A stretch of 64,000 nucleotides of DNA from Bacteroidales bacterium. Lineage in GTDB: Bacteria; Bacteroidota; Bacteroidia; Bacteroidales; P3. Both the position numbers and the translations under genes were made by a program. Positions 9,755-18,238 of this stretch are shown here, piece by piece. The DNA is taken from contig JAFUGA010000019.1 of NCBI GenBank assembly GCA_017469625.1, positions 1 to 64,000 of the forward strand. The letters run 5' to 3'. The notes beneath the pieces are model-generated. The model ran no database searches, was not told where the DNA came from, and worked only from the letters and a program-made list of their open reading frames with translations. How positions within the stretch are numbered: position 1 is the first letter of the stretch; each line of letters opens with the position of its first letter.

Positions 9755-9842
9755 CCGAAATTCGCATTACCGAACTTGTCAATGGGTATAATCTCAGCCT
9801 GTTTTCTCCTTTTGTTTTTTTTCATACAAGCACCCCTTTATA
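9755..9842 (-). promoter_or_regulatory. TPP (THI-box) riboswitch
   Basis: Read on the minus strand the region contains GGGGTGCT at the 5' side, then CTGAGATTATACCC, and then a shortened 3' element with GTTCGGTAATGCGAA. These match the conserved 5' strand, the CUGAGA core and the UAAUGC 3' part of the thiamine pyrophosphate riboswitch. It ends about 75 bases before thiS. No strong terminator hairpin lies between them, so control of translation initiation or of a weak hairpin is possible. Confidence 0.9.
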
Positions 9843-9908
9843 AATATTTCAAATAACAACTGCAAAGATAATAATTTTCTTTGAAAAGAAAGAAAATGGA
9901 ATAATAAA

Positions 9909-9941
9909 AATCTGCAATACTGTTTTATTGTATTGCAGATT
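9909..9941 (-). terminator. Intrinsic terminator after the small exported protein gene
   Basis: A perfect 12-bp inverted repeat (AATCTGCAATAC and its complement, 9-base loop) is followed on the minus strand by TTTATTATT. It lies between the stop codon at 9977 and the riboswitch. Confidence 0.75.
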
Positions 9942-9976
9942 ATTGAATATCATTCAATAAATAAACCTCTTAGATT

Positions 9977-10381
9977 TTAATAAATACCTTTTTCTTTTAT
10001 TCTCGCTATCCACTCTCCCGTCCAAGAAGACCTAAAAATAGTTACTTGTGTTAATATATTGCCTTTTCCTACTTGTATACTTTTATCTGAATATCCATAA
10101 AGATAAGATTTTGGAAAATGATATTGATATAATTTTTTTCCTGTTTTAATATTACTAACAACAATCTTTACTCCATTCCACGAATCACGGTAATCCGCCG
10201 CCGTCAATTCTATTAAAACATCATAAACAGTATCTCTTTCTATGTAGGCTATATCACACTCTCTATAAACAGTAACTCCCGTAGAAGGTCTTGCACTTTC
10301 AGGTTCTTCTGTTTGAGCAAAAACATTTATATTTACAATCATAACAATTGCAAAAGTCAAAGTTTGTATTATTTTTTTCAT
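9977..10381 (-). CDS. Small exported protein of unknown function
   Basis: A 134-residue protein with a clear Sec signal peptide (MKKIIQTLTFAIVMIVNINVFAQ, cleavage after AFA/Q-like site near residue 22). The mature part is about 110 residues, beta-rich by composition (ITVYRE..., VLIELTAADYRD, KIVVSNIKTGKKLYQYHF). No known family is recognised. It stands alone, with a terminator downstream and a 470-base non-coding region with a long inverted repeat upstream. Confidence 0.6.
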   Translation of the reverse strand: MKKIIQTLTFAIVMIVNINVFAQTEEPESARPSTGVTVYRECDIAYIERDTVYDVLIELTAADYRDSWNGVKIVVSNIKTGKKLYQYHFPKSYLYGYSDKSIQVGKGNILTQVTIFRSSWTGEWIARIKEKGIY

Positions 10382-10482
10382 TTTCTTTTTTGCTGTGTTA
10401 TTCCATTCAGCTCTTCGTTTTTAAAATTTTAACTTATTTGATAAAACAACGACACAAAAAACATCGTGGAACTTATCATCTT

Positions 10483-10604
10483 GCAACTTGAGGTCTTCCA
10501 TTCCTTTATCACCAAAATAAGTAAGCCCACGACTGATAATCGCGAGCGTTACAACCCACTTATTTTTGCGTGATAAAATTATGAATTTGGAAGATTCAAG
10601 TTGT
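10483..10604. repeat. Long imperfect inverted repeat in a 470-base non-coding gap
   Basis: The left arm GCAACTTGA..CTTCCA..TTC, then TTTATCACCAAAATAAG, is mirrored by the right arm CTTATTTTTGCGTGATAAA, then GAA..TGGAAG..TCAAGTTGTC. The arms pair over about 40 bases each around a loop of about 35 bases. It could be a miniature transposable element remnant or a structured RNA. The rest of 10382-10852 shows no coding frame. It holds a short palindrome (AAAGCGT A ACGCTTT, about 10612-10626) and a promoter-like box just before 10853. Confidence 0.65.
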
Positions 10605-10818
10605 CAAAAATAAAGCGTAACGCTTTTTATGTCAAAAGATAATCCTACGACTATCCAATGGCAAAAATACAAAATAAATCATTATTATCAATATAAACAA
10701 AGAAATAAAAGCAAAAATAATGTTTGAAAACACTAAATTTAGTCAAAAAACACTAATTTCTGCGGGTGTATTATACAAAAAATTATAATTTTTTGCTGGT
10801 TATATACGCAAAAGTTAG

Positions 10819-10826
10819 TATTTTTG
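10819..10826 (+). promoter_or_regulatory. Bacteroidota-type -7 box before the DUF4143 ATPase
   Basis: TATTTTTG matches TAnnTTTG and ends 26 bases before the start codon at 10853. A TTG lies about 22 bases upstream. Confidence 0.5.
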
Positions 10827-10852
10827 CAAAAATCATTTCAAAATAAAGGACT

Positions 10853-11974
10853 ATGATAGAGAGAAAAATTTTCAAATCTTTGCAAGAAAAAATGTTTTCA
10901 GGCAAAACAATTATACTAATAGGTGCAAGACAAGTCGGTAAAACAACCGTATTGAAAGAAATTCTTGCAAAAAATGATAGTGTTCTTTGGTTTGAAGGAG
11001 ATAATACAGAGGTAAGAAATCTTTTCAATGAAGTTTCTAAAGAAAAGATGGCTTCCTTGTTTGGAAAAAGTAATGTGGTGATAATAGATGAGGCTCAAAG
11101 AATACAAGACATTGGATTGAAAGCAAAAATTATCCACGACCAAATACCTAATATACAACTTATTCTTACAGGTAGTTCTTCGTTTGAATTGTCTAATAAT
11201 GTGAATGAACCTTTGACAGGTAGGAAGTGGGAGTTTAAAATGTACCCTCTTTCGTTTGAAGAGATGGTAAATCATACTAATGTTTTTGAGGAAATAAAGC
11301 ATCTTTCTCAAAGACTTATATATGGAATGTACCCAGAGGTTGTAACTCACCAAGAGTCTGCATACGAAATACTGAATATGTTAGCAGATAGTTATCTCTA
11401 CAAAGATGTATTGGAATGGGAAAGAATAAAAAAGCCAGATAAACTTTTAAAACTATTACAAGCTCTTGCTTACCAAATAGGTTCTGAAGTTTCTACAAAT
11501 GAACTAAGCAGGTTGGTAGGATTGGAAAGAGGTACAGTTGAAAACTATATAAGTATTTTAGAGAAAGCACAGATAATTTTCCGTCTTTCATCTTTTTCTC
11601 GAAACCTTAGAACAGAGTTGAAAAATTCTAAGAAGATATATTTTTATGACACAGGAATAAGAAACTCTTTGATAAATAACTTCTCTCAATTGGATATGCG
11701 AAACGATACAGGGGCATTGTGGGAAAATTTTATGATAAGTGAAAAAATAAAATACAATGCTTACAACAAAAATCGTTGCAACACATATTTTTGGCGTACT
11801 ACACAACAACAAGAGATAGATTTTTTAGAAGAAAAAGATGGACAATTATTTGCATACGAATTTAAATGGAATAAAAATAAGAAAGCGAAAATAAGTAAAA
11901 CTTTTACAAATAATTATGAAAATGTAGTTTTCAAGTGCATAACACCAGAAAACTACTATGAAATTTTACAATAA
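10853..11974 (+). CDS. AAA-type ATPase with DUF4143 domain
   Basis: A 373-residue predicted ATPase of the AAA_14/DUF4143 family. Walker A is GARQVGKTT (about residues 24-32), Walker B is VVIIDEAQRI (about 75-85), and ILTGSSSFEL is the sensor-like strand. The C-terminal DUF4143 part has YFYDTGIRNSLIN and the nuclease-like EIDFLEE...YEFKWNK, resembling a PD-(D/E)XK core with a D and an E-x-K. Members are common in Bacteroidota and their role is not established. A helix-turn-helix-like stretch (TNELSRLVGLERGTVENYISIL, about 205-226) lies between the two parts. It stands alone with its own promoter box. Confidence 0.88.
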   Translation: MIERKIFKSLQEKMFSGKTIILIGARQVGKTTVLKEILAKNDSVLWFEGDNTEVRNLFNEVSKEKMASLFGKSNVVIIDEAQRIQDIGLKAKIIHDQIPNIQLILTGSSSFELSNNVNEPLTGRKWEFKMYPLSFEEMVNHTNVFEEIKHLSQRLIYGMYPEVVTHQESAYEILNMLADSYLYKDVLEWERIKKPDKLLKLLQALAYQIGSEVSTNELSRLVGLERGTVENYISILEKAQIIFRLSSFSRNLRTELKNSKKIYFYDTGIRNSLINNFSQLDMRNDTGALWENFMISEKIKYNAYNKNRCNTYFWRTTQQQEIDFLEEKDGQLFAYEFKWNKNKKAKISKTFTNNYENVVFKCITPENYYEILQ

Positions 11975-12005
11975 GAGATATATTTGTCTTTTCTTTACTC
12001 TACTT

Positions 12006-13117
12006 TTATTTTCTCCACCAAGTGGAGAATGTTTGTTCGTGGTCTAATTGTACTTTTTCGCCTATTTTTGGCGTAAGTAGTTTGTAAGGTTTGCCTTGTG
12101 AGGCTTTGTAGATAAGTTCCAAAGGTTCGTACCAAGCATGTTTGCCAAGTGTAAATTTAGAATTATGATAGGTAAGCACTTTCTTAGGTTGTAGTGTTTC
12201 CAATTCTTTTACAAGTTCTTCTGGCATAGTGTGTATATCTTTCCAATCTTTATCATACTGACCATTTTCCATAATAGCAAGGTCTATTTCAGGGAACTGT
12301 TTTTTTTACTTCTTTATAGTGTTCATCGTATCCCCTATCGCCTGTTACGTAAATATTTTTCTCACCTGCTATCATGTAGGAAGCCCAGAAAGTTTTATTA
12401 TTTCCATACAATCTACCAGAAAAATGACGTGCTGGCAAACAGTAAAGTTTTGTCGTTTCATCTACTTGAATACTTTCACCCCAATCCAAATCGTGTATTT
12501 TCTTATCATATCCCCAATATTCAAAACTCTCTCCTATACCCAAAGCACAGACAACGTTTTTCACCTTATCTTTCATCTTTTTCACCGTTGGATAATCCAA
12601 ATGGTCAAAAATGGTTGTGCGTTATTATAAGATAATCTACTTCTGGTATATCTTCAGCGTGATAAGTGTTGCTACCCTTGTAAGCATTCATATAAAGACT
12701 TACAGGCAAACCGCTTTCTAACACAGAGTCAAACAGATAACGTTTGCCATTCGTTTGAATAAAAACAGAAGAATGACCAAGTCAAACAACAATTTCTTCT
12801 TCTCTACCTATGTTCTTCAAATCTATTTTCTCCGATGGAATAGGCGAAGATGGGTTAAGGTCTTTCACTCTCTTGAAAAGAAAATTCCACCAAGCCTTTA
12901 AAGTTCCGTCTTCTGCCGTTACTTCTCTTGTTTCTATGGTATTAACAAACTCTTTTCCATTGTAATGAGAAGATTGTTTCACTCTTTCCAATCTCTCCCC
13001 CGTTGGCAACTTGCCCACAGCAACCCAAGTTTTCGCACCTACATATATCAACAACAGTAGGATAACCCCAATAATGATTAGCATAATTCGTTTTGTCCTC
13101 TTTTTTAATTTCATCAA
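12006..13117 (-). pseudogene. Broken metallo-beta-lactamase-fold hydrolase (UlaG/RomA-like)
   Basis: The three reading frames join into one MBL-fold protein of about 370 residues with an N-terminal membrane anchor (IMLIIIGVILLLLIYVGA). Three lesions interrupt it. A TGA sits at 12784-12782 where the family has Trp (TGA-Leu-Gly-His-Ser-Ser versus WLGHSS). An extra T near 12608-12612 splits the metal-binding motif THNHFDH. An extra A lies in a run of eight at 12300-12307 between KK and QFPEID. Two lesions are in homopolymers and could be sequencing errors. The TGA is not. Other recognisable parts are LPARHFSGR, VTGDRGYD and NGQYDKDW. Intact homologues are predicted zinc-dependent hydrolases, for instance of the NAPE-PLD/UlaG type. 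Confidence 0.75.
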
Positions 13118-13305
13118 TAAAGTTTTTTTTATCTATGTTTTCTTTTGTCAAAAACTATATAACTTTTTATTTGTTAAATATTGTATTGTTAATCATTTTT
13201 CTCTCTATTTTTTTAATCAAAACATAGAGTTTGTTACTATAAAAACGTTCTCTCTATTTTTAATTCCCTATCTACCTAATAAAGAGTAACAAAAATAAAA
13301 TTTTA

Positions 13306-13412
13306 TCTCGCTTTCACGAAACTTTGTTTTAATTTTCTAAAACAAAGTTCTACAAAATTATTTCTTTGTTTTAGAAAATTAAAACAAAGAGATAGAAAAT
13401 TATTATCAAAAG
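13306..13412. repeat. 21-bp-period repeat array, locus A
   Basis: Five consecutive 21-base units in strict register. Unit ends at 13326, 13347, 13368 and 13389 are CTTTG, CAAAG, CTTTG and CAAAG. Cores include TTTTAATT-TTCTAAAA, TTCTACAA-AATTATTT, TTTTAGAA-AATTAAAA and AGATAGAA-AATTATTA. It lies downstream of the nine-gene operon and upstream of the broken hydrolase. The rest of 13118-13305 is AT-rich with nothing recognised. Confidence 0.85.
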
Positions 13413-13424
13413 AGGTGAAAACAG

Positions 13425-13475
13425 AAGCAAATTTGGTAAAGAATAATTATAAGATTTTCTTTCACCAAACTTGCT
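13425..13475 (-). terminator. Hairpin at the 3' end of the nine-gene operon
   Basis: An imperfect inverted repeat (AGCAAATTTGGTAAAGAA against TTCTTTCACCAAACTTGCT) lies about 40 bases after the stop codon at 13513. The following T-rich tract is interrupted (TTCTGTTTTC), so termination strength is uncertain. Confidence 0.5.
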
Positions 13476-13512
13476 TTAATATACGGTGTATTTTTATCGT
13501 AATAGATTATAC

Positions 13513-15006
13513 TCAGTCTAACGATATTACTTTTATACTTTCGTCTTTTAATTCTGACATCTGCACTCCTATAGGTGCACCTATATATGTTGGGTCTGCT
13601 ATATAATATTTCTTATCATTCACAAGTATGTAATCTCCTTTAACCTCTGGTGTGTCTAAACAGATAGCCGTTGCCAAATGGTTTGGATAGTAAATCAGCA
13701 CCGCTTTTATACCCAATAAATCTCTAACCAAACGAGAATACAATATAGCACGGTCTTCACAATCTGCATAAGGATAAAACAGGGTTTCCTCTGCAAAAAA
13801 TGCACGGTCTGTTCCCCAAACCGTATCATCATATTCATAAACCAAAGATGTTTGAACAAAATTCAACAGTATTTCTGCTTTTTCTTTCTTTGTTTTGCCC
13901 TGCAAGGATTTTTGCAAAGCAGGATACAGAGTTTCTTTTACCTCATCGCTCAAAGGAGCATTTGCATACATGGCCCAACGTGTTCCAAAGTCCCTATTTA
14001 TAGTAGAAGTCGGGTATTTATCGTAAAAATCTATCAAATTCTTATTCACCCTAACATTTGCCTTGACCTCAGGATAACGTTCCGATTTCAACTCTCTATA
14101 AGATGAAGTCTGTATGCTGAACAACGGTTGTTTTCTCAACTGAAAAGACATCTCTTTTTCCTGTGGAAAAGAAGCCTCGCATATTTTCACATATTCCAAT
14201 TTTTCTCCCTTATACAAATAGTACAAATCTGCATCTACTATAAAATAATCCACACCATAGACAATGCTTTTAGAGGAGTAAAGCATATAAAGTTTCTTAT
14301 CACTCTCAGCCAAACGCATCTTGTAACCACTTTGACAATAAAGATAAGCCATAAGCAAGGTGGCTTCATTGGATTGTCTGCCTATGATGTTTTCACTAAA
14401 CTTGTCCAACATCTGCAAATAAGCCCAATCGTTTAAAACATATTCTTCTCTCACTCTAAGACATTCATTGATAAGATGTTTATATTTAGACGAAGATAAG
14501 TTTTTCCAAGCCTCTGCTATATCTTTTGTCTCTACGCCTTGCAAAGAAAACTTATAATCATCAAAAAACGTTGTCCTTATATCCGTACCGTAAAACATAA
14601 AAGAAAAAGTCTGTTCTTTGTCATCGTCTTTCTTTTCTTCTTTTATAGGTTCTATAGGTTGAGGTTGTGGAGTTACGGGTTGTGGTTTTATAAACTCTTC
14701 TATAGGTTTTGCATTATCTTGTAAAGGAATGTTTTTCTCCTCTTCTGGCATGATAACAGGAGGAAGAGGTTTTTCTTCTTGCTGTACAAACGGTTCTTCA
14801 CCCTTATAGGTTTTCCAAGCACGCTCAACAAACTCCGCATAAGACTTATTAGCACTATCTCTAAAAGAATCATAATTCTCTTTTGCTTGTCTTTTAAATG
14901 CTTCATATTGTTCCCTTGCCTTTTTATTAAAAGGCTCTTTTTCCTGCTGTGCATTCACAGACCAAACCACAAAAGATATAAGTATAAATACTAAATGTTT
15001 TTTCAT
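13513..15006 (-). CDS. Exported transglutaminase-like (papain-fold) protein
   Basis: A 497-residue protein with a Sec signal peptide (residues 1-19, cleaved at VNA/QQ). A Glu/Lys-rich helical stretch (about 22-70) and a Pro/Glu-rich linker (about 75-130) follow. The C-terminal transglutaminase-like core has the catalytic triad candidates Cys416 (YADCEDRA), His443 (NHLATA) and Asp471 (ADPTY). The fold covers cysteine peptidases and transglutaminases, so the reaction is not certain. It is the last gene of the nine-gene operon, 10 bases after the WG-repeat/caspase gene. With the two caspase-like proteins it is the third exported cysteine hydrolase of the operon. Confidence 0.82.
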   Translation of the reverse strand: MKKHLVFILISFVVWSVNAQQEKEPFNKKAREQYEAFKRQAKENYDSFRDSANKSYAEFVERAWKTYKGEEPFVQQEEKPLPPVIMPEEEKNIPLQDNAKPIEEFIKPQPVTPQPQPIEPIKEEKKDDDKEQTFSFMFYGTDIRTTFFDDYKFSLQGVETKDIAEAWKNLSSSKYKHLINECLRVREEYVLNDWAYLQMLDKFSENIIGRQSNEATLLMAYLYCQSGYKMRLAESDKKLYMLYSSKSIVYGVDYFIVDADLYYLYKGEKLEYVKICEASFPQEKEMSFQLRKQPLFSIQTSSYRELKSERYPEVKANVRVNKNLIDFYDKYPTSTINRDFGTRWAMYANAPLSDEVKETLYPALQKSLQGKTKKEKAEILLNFVQTSLVYEYDDTVWGTDRAFFAEETLFYPYADCEDRAILYSRLVRDLLGIKAVLIYYPNHLATAICLDTPEVKGDYILVNDKKYYIADPTYIGAPIGVQMSELKDESIKVISLD

Positions 15007-15016
15007 GTTATTTATA

Positions 15017-16636
15017 TTATTTTATAAGTTTCAAATTTTTCCAAGATTGAGATAAAGATATGGACGGTATAACTGTAGGTGTTTGCAGTTTGTCATTTTC
15101 TGTTACTGATGTACGTTGAACTTGCTCTATTACATAATCAGAAAGGACACCTAAGGTTACGTCACCTTTTGTTTCCTTTAGTTTCTTTAAAAGAAAGTAA
15201 GTAAACATACCGTGTCCTTGTTCTTCGTATTGATGTGCCGTTTCGTCCCCTGAGGCAGAAGTAAAAACAACGACATTTCCTTTTGGTACTTCCTCTTTTA
15301 CTTTTATAGCAACACCTCGTCCTGTAAGCAAAATTTCATCTTCCCTTGTCGCACCTGAAAAACAAGCATCTATAAAACAAACGATGGATTTTATTTTTAC
15401 GCTACTTAATTCCTTATAAAGTTTATCTAAAGCATAACCTGTAGCCGTTATTTTGCTGTCTCCGTCAATAGGGAGCAGATAACCTGTGCTTCGTTGTTCA
15501 TCTGGGAAAGCATGTCCTGCATAATAGAAAATAATATTAGCATCACCGCCATACGCCTTGGCGACTTGTTTAATCTTTTCTACGCAAGCAACAATATTAT
15601 TTCCCGTTGCATTTTCGTAAAGATTGACTCTTTTTTCATTTATACCAAGTGTCTTTATGCAGTACTCTTTAAATATTCTACCATCATTCAAAGCATACGG
15701 TACTTTCTTCTGTGGATAATCCTCATTAGCGATGATAAACGCAAAGATATTATCATTAACTTTATTGACAAACGGTATTTGTTTATCTACATCAGACAAT
15801 AATTGTTGCCTTTTTCGTTGGTTATTTTGTGAAATAGATGAGATTATATTATTGTTATTAGGGTTGTTGTTATTAGAATCAATAGTGGAATTATTTACAG
15901 CAATATTCTCATCATTGCTATTTGGTCTTTTCAAAGGATTATCTATTGTTTGATAAAAACCATCTTTTTTTAGTTTTATTTTACCATTATCTTGAGTAAT
16001 ACCATCATATTCAAATTTTATAACAACATTACCTTCTGTATCGATACATCCCCATTTACCATCCTTTTTTATCTTGATAAGACCATCATTTATACTTGTA
16101 AAGAAAGCTGTTTTGGGAGAATCTTCAACCTCACGAAAATCAGTCAAAATACATACACCATGTCTATTGTAAAAATCATAATAACTTATTTTTACCATAA
16201 AGTATTCTGTATAACAAGTATAAATTACTACATTTGTATCCTCTGACAAATAATATGCTCTTTTTGATTCGATAGACGGTGGAAGTATCATATCTCCATT
16301 CGTGCTAATCAAACCATATTTTTTATTTTCTTTTATCAAAATGTAGTTTCCGCCATCCCAAAACACATCATCATATTTAGGAGGACATAATTCTCTACCG
16401 TCTTTATCGCATATACCATATTTTGATAATTTATTTCTAACTTTATAGTATTTTACACCGATTGAATAACTGTATTTTCCAGCTCTGGCATAGTTTTTCT
16501 GAAATTCTACTTTATGATATTTCTTTTTTAGTTCTTTTGTAACAGTTTTATTCTCTTTAAAGAAATAGTCTATCTGAGAATAAGATAAATTGCAAAAAAG
16601 TAATACGATAAATGTAATAATTATTTGTTTTTTCAT
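15017..16636 (-). CDS. Exported WG-repeat protein with C-terminal caspase-like (C14) protease domain
   Basis: A 539-residue protein. The signal peptide is residues 1-20 (LSYS/Q). WG-type beta repeats run about 60-235 (KYGICDKDGRELCPPKYDDV, KKYGLISTNGDMILPP, GKWGCIDTEGNVVIKFEYD). A low-complexity Asn/Ser linker follows (about 238-275, NNNNPNNNN), then a caspase-fold domain (about 285-539). The catalytic His375 is in YYAGHAFPD and Cys425 in FIDACFSG. Typical strands are FAFIIANEDY and NVVVFTSASGDETA. The C14 domain is a close paralogue of the one in the gene ending at 19228, even to the end (SWKNLKLIK versus KWRNLKLVK). The start overlaps the upstream stop (TAATG) with GGAG just before it. Confidence 0.9.
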   Translation of the reverse strand: MKKQIIITFIVLLFCNLSYSQIDYFFKENKTVTKELKKKYHKVEFQKNYARAGKYSYSIGVKYYKVRNKLSKYGICDKDGRELCPPKYDDVFWDGGNYILIKENKKYGLISTNGDMILPPSIESKRAYYLSEDTNVVIYTCYTEYFMVKISYYDFYNRHGVCILTDFREVEDSPKTAFFTSINDGLIKIKKDGKWGCIDTEGNVVIKFEYDGITQDNGKIKLKKDGFYQTIDNPLKRPNSNDENIAVNNSTIDSNNNNPNNNNIISSISQNNQRKRQQLLSDVDKQIPFVNKVNDNIFAFIIANEDYPQKKVPYALNDGRIFKEYCIKTLGINEKRVNLYENATGNNIVACVEKIKQVAKAYGGDANIIFYYAGHAFPDEQRSTGYLLPIDGDSKITATGYALDKLYKELSSVKIKSIVCFIDACFSGATREDEILLTGRGVAIKVKEEVPKGNVVVFTSASGDETAHQYEEQGHGMFTYFLLKKLKETKGDVTLGVLSDYVIEQVQRTSVTENDKLQTPTVIPSISLSQSWKNLKLIK

Positions 16637-18231
16637 TACTTCTCCTCCTCATTTTCTTGTCCATTTAATAGATTCACATCAACTTTGTTTTTTATATTAA
16701 CTGCCTGCCTCCAAAAGTCTTTTGTGGTAGAAATCTCATCAAATTTTGTATCAAGAATAACTTTATTTTTATCGTCATTATTTTCATCTTGAAGAATTTC
16801 ACACTCACATTGATATACCCTGCTGTTGTGGTCTGCTCCGAAAGAATTTTTCTCCAAATAAATCGTTAATTGTTTATTATCATCAAGCTCTCTTTGAGTG
16901 CATAACACATCATCAGATATAGATATAACAGTATTTACTAAAGAAAATCTTTTATTGCAAACAAGATGAAGGCTTACGTTTGGTTGATGTTCTGAATTTT
17001 GATTATTTTTACAAACAGAAGCCAATGCCGGTAAAAATAGAGTTTCGTTGCACAACATAGGAAAAGAATAATCCAGTTCTAATAAATCTAACATAAATAA
17101 TGAAACTCTATTATTGCAACAATTTTCTGTAAAACGCAAAACATATTCCTGCATCATATTTATAAACTCTGCCGGAGATACACAACCCATAGGGATTTCA
17201 AAAAACTGGAGATTAGGATTAGAAATCAAAGTATTATCAACATTATTTAAAACACTAATAAAACCACTTTTACTTTCATTGAATAAAACGACCAGACAAC
17301 GTTTTCCTTTCTCTAATGCTATAGATACGGAAAGGGCTGTTAAATATCTTTTAAAGGTATTTGATGCTCCAATTATACTGGTTACTTTACCAGATTTAGG
17401 ATATAAAACATTGTCTAAATTTATAACCTTAGATGTATTATTTTTCAAATTTTGGGGTTTGTAATTTTGTTCTCCGTCTAACAAAGTCTCAAACTGTGCT
17501 TTTATAGGTTTTATGTCTGAAAGTATTTTATGCACACTTGGATATACTTCTATTTTTCCATTATCCAAATGTTTGTATTTATGCCAACCGTGTGTTACAG
17601 ATTGAAAGATACTTTTTGAGATAGAAAGTTCATGGTAAGTATAATTGTGCGATTTATCAAAACTTCTTCTCATTTCAATGATAATATCTGCATTTGTGCT
17701 TTGATTTGTAAGTCTATCGTCAAATATTAGTATTGCTATTTTTGTTTTCTTTCTTAGGTTTTCTTCTAAAGCATTCAATGGTATAGTGTTAAACTCTTCT
17801 GTTGTCAGTCCTGCAAAACCATCTATAACAATACAAGCAAGTTTTTCTTTTAAATCTATATCGCTTATTTCTTGACTTATCTTTACAAATTGTACCAATT
17901 TGGATGACATATAAGTATTAGATTCGGTTTTGTCATTTCTAAATATCTCATCTAACACATTATTTGACAAACCTACTAATTTTTCATATTGTTCCTGTAT
18001 TTCGGTTCTATTCTTGTTTAGAGAATAAAAACGGCATGAATCTTCTTTATTTAAGGAACAGCAAACACCCTTCATTATATTCATAGCAAGATTAACCTTG
18101 CTTATCCCTCTCTGGCCTCTTATTACAATTAAAAGATTATCTGTATTTTTATTTATTTCAAAACCTTTTTTCTCTCCTAAAAGAGCATCAAAACCTGATA
18201 CTCCTGTTTTTATTGCTTCTCTTTTTTCCAT
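16636..18231 (-). CDS. Double KaiC/RecA-like ATPase with degenerate Walker A motifs
   Basis: A 531-residue cytoplasmic protein without a signal peptide. The opening (TGVSGFDALLGEKKGF then LLIVIRGQRGISKVNLAMNI) follows the KaiC pattern TGxxGLDxLLxGGxxxGxxxLxxGxxGxGKTTLA, but the P-loop reads GQRGISKVN, keeping Gly and Lys and losing the Thr. ACIVIDGFAGL is the Walker B strand and HGWHKYKHLDNGKIEVYPSVH resembles the end of a KaiC domain. A second domain (about 285-500) begins GKVTSIIGASNTFKRYLTALSVSIALEKG, again with an altered P-loop, and has SLFMLDLLELDY as its Walker B-like strand. It may bind nucleotide weakly or act as a scaffold. It sits between the SIR2-like and WG/caspase genes. Confidence 0.68.
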   Translation of the reverse strand: MEKREAIKTGVSGFDALLGEKKGFEINKNTDNLLIVIRGQRGISKVNLAMNIMKGVCCSLNKEDSCRFYSLNKNRTEIQEQYEKLVGLSNNVLDEIFRNDKTESNTYMSSKLVQFVKISQEISDIDLKEKLACIVIDGFAGLTTEEFNTIPLNALEENLRKKTKIAILIFDDRLTNQSTNADIIIEMRRSFDKSHNYTYHELSISKSIFQSVTHGWHKYKHLDNGKIEVYPSVHKILSDIKPIKAQFETLLDGEQNYKPQNLKNNTSKVINLDNVLYPKSGKVTSIIGASNTFKRYLTALSVSIALEKGKRCLVVLFNESKSGFISVLNNVDNTLISNPNLQFFEIPMGCVSPAEFINMMQEYVLRFTENCCNNRVSLFMLDLLELDYSFPMLCNETLFLPALASVCKNNQNSEHQPNVSLHLVCNKRFSLVNTVISISDDVLCTQRELDDNKQLTIYLEKNSFGADHNSRVYQCECEILQDENNDDKNKVILDTKFDEISTTKDFWRQAVNIKNKVDVNLLNGQENEEEK

Positions 18232-18238
18232 TGTGTTT

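Noticed and set aside
12782-12784. TGA read as tryptophan (alternative genetic code)
   Set aside because: TGA ends other intact genes (28564-28566, 19230-19228), so the standard code applies and the site is a nonsense change.
13306-13412. CRISPR array
   Set aside because: The repeats are 21 bp without separate unique spacers, units occur in both orientations, and no cas gene is present.
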